Shown one piece after another: positions 59,293-64,000 of a stretch of DNA of 64,000 nt. Source of the DNA: Nevskiaceae bacterium (lineage in GTDB: Bacteria; Pseudomonadota; Gammaproteobacteria; Nevskiales; Nevskiaceae). The notes below the pieces were generated by a model, which made no database searches, was not told the DNA's origin, and saw nothing but the letters and a program-made list of their open reading frames with translations. The position numbers and the translations under genes are program-made. The stretch covers positions 558,001 to 622,000 of the forward strand of contig SSEB01000003.1 in the NCBI GenBank assembly GCA_008012115.1. The letters run 5' to 3'. Numbering within the stretch: the first letter of the stretch is position 1; each line of letters opens with the position of its first letter.

Positions 59293-60078
59293 ATGAACCA
59301 AGCACTATGGGTGGCCAAGACCGGACTCGATGCGCAGCAGACGCGCATGAGCGTGGTCTCCAACAACCTCGCCAACGTCAACACCACCGGCTTCAAGAAA
59401 GGCCGTGCGGCCTTCGAGGACCTGCTCTACCAGACCGTGCGTCAGCCCGGCGCGCAGACCTCGCAGCAGACGCAGGCGCCGACCGGCCTGATGCTCGGCA
59501 CCGGCGTGCGCGTGGTGGCCACCGACAAGAGCTTCACCCAGGGCAGCCTGCAGCAGACCGGCAATGCGCTGGATGTCGGCATCAACGGCCGCGGCTTCTT
59601 CCAGATCCAGCTGCCGGACGGCAGCATCGGCTACACCCGCGACGGCAGCTTCCAGCTCAACAGCCAGGGCCAGGTCGTCACCAGCAGCGGCTACACGCTG
59701 CAGCCGGGCATCACCATTCCGCAGGGCGCGCAGAGCATCAGCATCGGCCACGACGGCGTGGTCTCCGTGCAGCTCGCCGGACAGGCCGCGCCGCAACAGG
59801 TGGGCACGCTGACCATCGCCGACTTCATCAATCCCGCCGGCCTTCAGGCCAAGGGCGAAAACCTCTACGCCGAAACCGGCGCCAGCGGTCCGCCGCAGAC
59901 CGGCACGCCGGGCCTCAACGGCCTGGGCACGCTGGCCTCCGGCTCGCTGGAATCCTCCAACGTCAACATCGTGGAGGAGATGGTCAACATGATCGAGACG
60001 CAGCGCGCCTACGAGATCAACTCCAAGGCGATCCAGACCACGGACTCGATGCTGCAGTACGTCAACAACAATCTGTGA
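59293..60078 (+). CDS. flgG: FlgG, distal rod protein
   Basis: Distal rod protein of 261 residues, the normal length. [20 protein letters not shown] and [21 protein letters not shown] are FlgG hallmarks; the C-terminus has [21 protein letters not shown] and [16 protein letters not shown] precedes the ATG. First gene of the second flagellar block. Confidence 0.96.
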   Translation: MNQALWVAKTGLDAQQTRMSVVSNNLANVNTTGFKKGRAAFEDLLYQTVRQPGAQTSQQTQAPTGLMLGTGVRVVATDKSFTQGSLQQTGNALDVGINGRGFFQIQLPDGSIGYTRDGSFQLNSQGQVVTSSGYTLQPGITIPQGAQSISIGHDGVVSVQLAGQAAPQQVGTLTIADFINPAGLQAKGENLYAETGASGPPQTGTPGLNGLGTLASGSLESSNVNIVEEMVNMIETQRAYEINSKAIQTTDSMLQYVNNNL

Positions 60079-60085
60079 GCGCGCC

Positions 60086-60799
60086 ATGATCCTGCATCCC
60101 CGCGATGAAGTGCCGCTGGTGACCGCGCTGACCGCGGTGTTGCCGTGGCTGACGCTGATCGTCGCCATCGCCCTGCTCACGGCTTGCGCTTCGGCGCCGG
60201 CCAAGCCGGCCGAGGATCCGCTGATGGCCACCGCCGTCACCACCGCGCCGCAGGCGGGTGCGATCTACGCGCCGGGCGGCGGCATCGCCCTGTTCGAGGA
60301 CCAGCACGCCCGCAATGTCGGTGACGTGCTGACCGTGCTGCTGGTCGAAACCACCACCGCCAAGACCAGCGCCGCCACCAACACCGCCAAGGACAGCAGC
60401 AGCAGCGTCGGCGCGCCGACGGTGTTCGGCATGCCGGTGACGGTCAACGGCAAGTCGGTGCTCTCCGCCAGCCTCGACTCCACTCACAAATTTGCCGGCA
60501 GTGGCGACAGCTCGCAGAGCAACACGCTGCAGGGCAGCGTCACCGTCAGCGTGATCGGACGTCAGGCCAACGGCAACCTGATCGTGCGCGGTGAGAAGCA
60601 TCTGTCGCTCAACCAGGGCGCCGAAACCATCCGTATCGAAGGCATCGTGCGTCCCGCGGACATCGCATCGGACAACACCGTGCCGTCCAGCCGTGTCGCC
60701 GATGCGCGCATCTCCTACACCGGCAAGGGCGCGCTGGCCGAGAGCAATAGCAAGGGCTGGCTGACGCGCTTCTTCAGCTCGCCGATCTGGCCTTTCTGA
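60086..60799 (+). CDS. flgH: FlgH, flagellar L-ring lipoprotein
   Basis: Outer-membrane L-ring subunit of 237 residues. Lipobox LLTAC (Cys near 34), then the FlgH pattern GGGIALFEDQHARNVGDVLTVLL, ANGNLIVRGEKHLSLNQGAETIRIEG and SSRVADARISYTGKGALAE. The leader before the hydrophobic helix is about 12 residues longer than usual. Seven bases after flgG. Confidence 0.94.
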   Translation: MILHPRDEVPLVTALTAVLPWLTLIVAIALLTACASAPAKPAEDPLMATAVTTAPQAGAIYAPGGGIALFEDQHARNVGDVLTVLLVETTTAKTSAATNTAKDSSSSVGAPTVFGMPVTVNGKSVLSASLDSTHKFAGSGDSSQSNTLQGSVTVSVIGRQANGNLIVRGEKHLSLNQGAETIRIEGIVRPADIASDNTVPSSRVADARISYTGKGALAESNSKGWLTRFFSSPIWPF

Positions 60800-60811
60800 G
60801 AGGTCGCTGCC

Positions 60812-62095
60812 ATGACCGTTCACCAGTTCGCTCCGCAGATTCCCCGCTCGCAGCCGCGGCTGCCGCGCCGCCCGGTCCGTAGCGGCGGAGCGGTGGTGGT
60901 GCCGCTGCGCCAGATGGCGGGCGTGCCCGCGCCGGTGGCCGAGGCGATGGCGCCGCTGGCCGCCACCCGCAACTGGCGGCGCACGCTGGCCTGGATCGCC
61001 ATCGATGTGCTGCTGCTTGCCGCGTTGCTGTTGCACGCCGGCAGCGCGCATGCCGAGCGCATCAAGGATCTGGCCGACGTCGCCGGCGTGCGCAGCAATC
61101 CGCTGGTCGGCTACGGCCTGGTGGTCGGTCTCGACGGCACCGGCGACCAGACCTCGCAGGCGCCGTTCACCATCCAGAGCCTCAAGAGCATGTTGCAGCA
61201 GTTGGGCGTGGTGGTGCCGCCCGGCGTCAACCCGCAGCTGAAGAATGTGGCGGCAGTGGCGATCCACGCCGAACTGCCGGCGTTTGCCAAGCCCGGCCAG
61301 AAAATCGACATCACGGTGTCGTCGCTCGGCAACGCGCAGTCGCTGCGCGGCGGCAGCCTGCTGATGACGCCGCTCAAGGGCGCCGATGGCCAGGTCTACG
61401 CCATCGCCCAGGGCAACGTCGTGGTTGGCGGCCTTGGCGTGTCCGGCTCCGACGGCTCGCGCATCAGCATCAATATTCCCAGTGCCGGCCGCATTCCCGG
61501 CGGCGCCTCGGTGGAGCGCGCGGTGATGACCGACATCGTCAGCAGCCCCGAGGTGATCCTGAATCTGCACACGGCGGACTTCACCACCGCCGCGCGCATG
61601 GTCAAGGGCATCGACACGGCGCTGGGCGAGGGCAGCGCGCGCGCGGTCGATGCCGTCACCGTCGCGGTGAAGGCGCCGACCGACACCACGCAGCGCGTCA
61701 CCTTTCTCGCCGGCCTCGAACAGCTCGATGTCGATCCGGGCGAGGCGCCGGCACGCGTCGTCATCAACTCGCGCACCGGCACGGTCGTCATCGGCGGCCA
61801 TGTCCAGGTGCTGCCGGCGGCGGTATCGCATGGCTCGCTGTCGGTGACCATCACCGAGCGGCCGCAGGTCAGCCAGCCGGAGCCGTTCTCGCAGGGCCAG
61901 ACCACGGTGACGCCGCGCAGCAGCATCGACGTCAAGCAGGCCGACTCGCGCATGTTCCTGTTCGCCCCCGGCACCAGCCTCGACGACATCGTGCGCGCCG
62001 TGAACCAGGTCGGCGCCGCGCCGGGCGACATCGTCGCCATTCTCGAAGCGCTGAAGGAAGCCGGCTCGCTGCGCGCCGAGCTGGTCGTGATCTGA
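60812..62095 (+). CDS. flgI: FlgI, flagellar P-ring protein with N-terminal extension
   Basis: Periplasmic P-ring protein of 427 residues. The mature part begins near 82 ([21 protein letters not shown]) and contains [18 protein letters not shown] and the C-terminal [21 protein letters not shown]. Typical FlgI is about 365-375 residues. Here a Pro/Arg-rich cytoplasmic stretch of about 55 residues precedes the hydrophobic signal helix [22 protein letters not shown] good GAGAGG site supports ATG 60812; ATG 60947 would give a normal-length signal peptide. Confidence 0.92.
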   Translation: MTVHQFAPQIPRSQPRLPRRPVRSGGAVVVPLRQMAGVPAPVAEAMAPLAATRNWRRTLAWIAIDVLLLAALLLHAGSAHAERIKDLADVAGVRSNPLVGYGLVVGLDGTGDQTSQAPFTIQSLKSMLQQLGVVVPPGVNPQLKNVAAVAIHAELPAFAKPGQKIDITVSSLGNAQSLRGGSLLMTPLKGADGQVYAIAQGNVVVGGLGVSGSDGSRISINIPSAGRIPGGASVERAVMTDIVSSPEVILNLHTADFTTAARMVKGIDTALGEGSARAVDAVTVAVKAPTDTTQRVTFLAGLEQLDVDPGEAPARVVINSRTGTVVIGGHVQVLPAAVSHGSLSVTITERPQVSQPEPFSQGQTTVTPRSSIDVKQADSRMFLFAPGTSLDDIVRAVNQVGAAPGDIVAILEALKEAGSLRAELVVI

Positions 62096-62102
62096 GGCCG
62101 AC

Positions 62103-63128
62103 ATGACGGCGCAGAAACTCACCACCGACAACGTCAACGACATTTCGCAGTTCACGCGCCTGCGCGCCGCCGCGCGCGCGCAGGACCCGGCCGCGCTGAA
62201 GGCGGCCGCGCGCCAGTTCGAGGCGCTGTTCACGCAGGAACTGTTCAAGAGCATGCGCGCCGCCAAGGTCGGCGACGATCTCATGGGCAGCGACCAGGGC
62301 GCTATGTACCAGGACATGTTCGACAGCCAGATGGCGCAGCACCTGTCGCAGGGCCGCGGGCTCGGCATCGCCGACCTGCTGGTGCGCCAGCTGCAGCACG
62401 CACCGCTGAAGGCGGGGGCGTCGGCGCTGCCGGCGGCTTCCGCTGCGAATGCGGCCATGCCGGAACTGCGGCCGCTGGCGCAAGCCGGCGCCGCCCGCTT
62501 CCTGCCGCTGCCGCCGGCCACGGTGTCATCGCCATCGGCGAGCGCTGTCGGTTCCGCCAACACCACCACCGCCACGCCGCCGCTGGCGGCCGCGAGCAAT
62601 GCGGCACCTGCTGCTGCCGAGGCAAGCGCCGATGCGCTGCCGCCGGTGCAATTCATCAAGAACCTGCTGCCGCATGCCGAGGAGGCTGCGCGCGAGCTGG
62701 GTATTCCCGCCCGCACGCTGGTGGCGCAGGCCGCTCTGGAAACCGGCTGGGGCAAGCACCAGATGAAAAATGCCGACGGCACGCCGAGCTACAACTTCTT
62801 CGGCATCAAGGCCGACCGCAACTGGACCGGCGGTCGCTTGAGCAAGCACACCACCGAATACGTCGACGGCAGCGCGCAGACTCAGGTCGCCGCGTTCCGC
62901 AGCTACGCTTCGCCCAAGGAAGCCTTCAAGGACTACGTCGCCTTCATCAAGGCCAACCCGCGCTATGCGGCGGCACTGCGCCACGGCGGCGACGGCCGGC
63001 GTTATGCCGAGGGTTTGCAGAGGGCGGGTTACGCCACGGATCCGGCTTACGCCCAGAAGATTCAGAAAATCTCGGCCGGACCGACGATGACCGTGGCGCT
63101 CGCCGCCCATGGTCGCGTGATGGCCTGA
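62103..63128 (+). CDS. flgJ: FlgJ, rod-cap and peptidoglycan hydrolase
   Basis: Bifunctional protein of 341 residues. The N-terminal rod-cap domain (about 30-100: ARQFEALFTQELFKSMRAA, GAMYQDMFDSQMAQ) and C-terminal glucosaminidase domain (about 180-330: LVAQAALETGWGKH with catalytic Glu, YNFFGIKAD) are joined by an Ala/Pro linker. It opens peptidoglycan for the growing rod. Seven bases after flgI. Confidence 0.95.
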   Translation: MTAQKLTTDNVNDISQFTRLRAAARAQDPAALKAAARQFEALFTQELFKSMRAAKVGDDLMGSDQGAMYQDMFDSQMAQHLSQGRGLGIADLLVRQLQHAPLKAGASALPAASAANAAMPELRPLAQAGAARFLPLPPATVSSPSASAVGSANTTTATPPLAAASNAAPAAAEASADALPPVQFIKNLLPHAEEAARELGIPARTLVAQAALETGWGKHQMKNADGTPSYNFFGIKADRNWTGGRLSKHTTEYVDGSAQTQVAAFRSYASPKEAFKDYVAFIKANPRYAAALRHGGDGRRYAEGLQRAGYATDPAYAQKIQKISAGPTMTVALAAHGRVMA

Positions 63129-63142
63129 TGGAGCCTTAACCC

Positions 63143-64000
63143 ATGACCGACATGATCTCCAGCGGTGTTTCGGCGCTCCTGGCCTACCAGACGGCGCTCA
63201 ATACCGTCAGCAACAACATCGCCAACGCCAATACGCCGGGCTACAGCCGCCAGCGCACGGACATGATCGCCGACCTCAACGGCGGCGTGCAGGTCAGCCA
63301 GGTGACGCGCCTGACCAGCGACCAGCTGTTCTCGCGCAGTCTTGGCGACCAGTCGAACGCCTCGCGTCTCGATGTGTTCCAGCAGACCGCGGCGCAGGTG
63401 GACAGCCTGATGTCCGGCGCCAGCTCCGGCCTGGCCGCGCCGCTGCAGAAGTTCTTCTCCGCGCTCAGTGGCGTCGCCGCCGATCCGCAGTCCGCCGCCG
63501 CGCGCCAGACGGTGCTCGACAGCGCCGGCAGTCTCGCCAGCCAGTTCAACGATCTGCAGGGCCGGCTCAACAGCATGAACGGCGACATCAACGCGCAGCT
63601 GTCGCAGTCGGTGGATCAGATCAACCAGGCGGCGAAGAGCATCGCGCAGCTCAACAACCGCATCGCGCTGGCGCAGAACGGCGGCCAGGCGCCCAACCAG
63701 CTGCTCGACCAGCGCGACCAGCTGGTGAGCCAGCTGTCGCAGCAGATCGGCGTGACCACGGTGAAGCAGACCGATGGTTCGCTCAACGTCTTCGTGGCCG
63801 GCGGCCCGGCGCTGGTGCTGGGCGCCACCGCCCAGGCGCTCAACATGGTGCCGAACGAGTACGGCAGCGGCGGCCAGGACCTCGCAGTCGGCAATCCGCC
63901 GGTCAACGTCAGCGGCCAGATCAGCGGCGGCACCATCGGTGGCCTGCTCGCGCTGCGCAACCAGTTGATCGGACCGACCGAGAACAAGCTCGGCGCCATC
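63143..64000 (+). CDS. flgK: FlgK, hook-filament junction protein (3' partial)
   Basis: Hook-associated protein 1; 286 codons are present before the window ends. N-terminal MISSGVSALLAYQTALNTVS, SNNIANANTPGYSRQR and later RLNSMNGDINAQLSQSVDQIN and LLDQRDQLVSQLSQ are FlgK motifs. Starts 14 bases after flgJ. FlgL is expected just outside the window. Confidence 0.94.
   Translation, partial: MTDMISSGVSALLAYQTALNTVSNNIANANTPGYSRQRTDMIADLNGGVQVSQVTRLTSDQLFSRSLGDQSNASRLDVFQQTAAQVDSLMSGASSGLAAPLQKFFSALSGVAADPQSAAARQTVLDSAGSLASQFNDLQGRLNSMNGDINAQLSQSVDQINQAAKSIAQLNNRIALAQNGGQAPNQLLDQRDQLVSQLSQQIGVTTVKQTDGSLNVFVAGGPALVLGATAQALNMVPNEYGSGGQDLAVGNPPVNVSGQISGGTIGGLLALRNQLIGPTENKLGAI

Noticed and set aside
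60062-62782. 906-codon open frame on the minus strand opposite flgH-flgI-flgJ
   Set aside because: It is antisense to three clear flagellar genes, is rich in Arg/His/Ala as GC-rich shadow frames are, and shows no domain.
1-64000. tRNA, rRNA, transposase or phage genes
   Set aside because: None could be recognised on either strand.

Overview
The window is a GC-rich bacterial chromosome segment with short intergenic gaps and many start/stop overlaps of the ATGA or GTGA type. Its gene content (a PQQ alcohol dehydrogenase, steroid or lipid catabolism genes, DUF1302/DUF1329 pairs, a gammaproteobacterial-type flagellar cluster with sigma54 and sigma28 promoters, and PilY1-type minor pilins) fits an aerobic, motile gammaproteobacterium, most plausibly of the Nevskiales/Solimonadaceae type. 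That taxonomic call is inference from gene content. No rRNA, tRNA, CRISPR array or transposase gene was seen.

Layout. Bases 1-5236 carry the end of a quinohaemoprotein dehydrogenase and a complete, translationally coupled pqqABCDE operon that makes its cofactor. Bases 5357-38000 are an accessory catabolic region: many short-chain dehydrogenases, two paralogous LuxR-type regulators, a luciferase-like monooxygenase operon, a flavin reductase, DUF1302/DUF1329 envelope proteins, an SGNH lipoprotein, a KstD/TesI-like flavoprotein, a KshA-like Rieske oxygenase and a ketosteroid isomerase whose catalytic residues align with Comamonas KSI. Together these point to breakdown of steroids or similar polycyclic lipids. 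The same region holds a TetR/GST pair with a palindromic operator, a LysR/pirin pair, and a Cyc2-like haem-porin behind a perfect FNR/Anr box.

Bases 38110-44709 hold a DUF6351 lipoprotein, RmuC, and a membrane PAS-GGDEF-EAL protein whose N-terminus resembles the plant ETR1 ethylene-binding domain. Bases 44730-64000 are flagellar: ycgR-flgN-flgM-flgA on the minus strand, and cheV, flgBCDEF and flgGHIJK on the plus strand. A complete type IV minor pilin cluster (fimT-pilV-pilW-pilX-pilY1-pilE) of lower GC sits between flgF and flgG.

The most unusual signal is a family of seven dispersed, non-coding elements. Each is exactly 114 bp and symmetrical: GC-rich outer arms (ACCCGCT / AGCGGGT), fixed 24-bp spacers, and a 46-bp almost pure A/T core bounded by GTTAT and ATAAC. 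They occur at about one per 9 kb, always between genes, and in divergent, convergent and tandem contexts. Constant length with divergent spacer sequence suggests a structural or protein-binding constraint. I know of no described family with this architecture.
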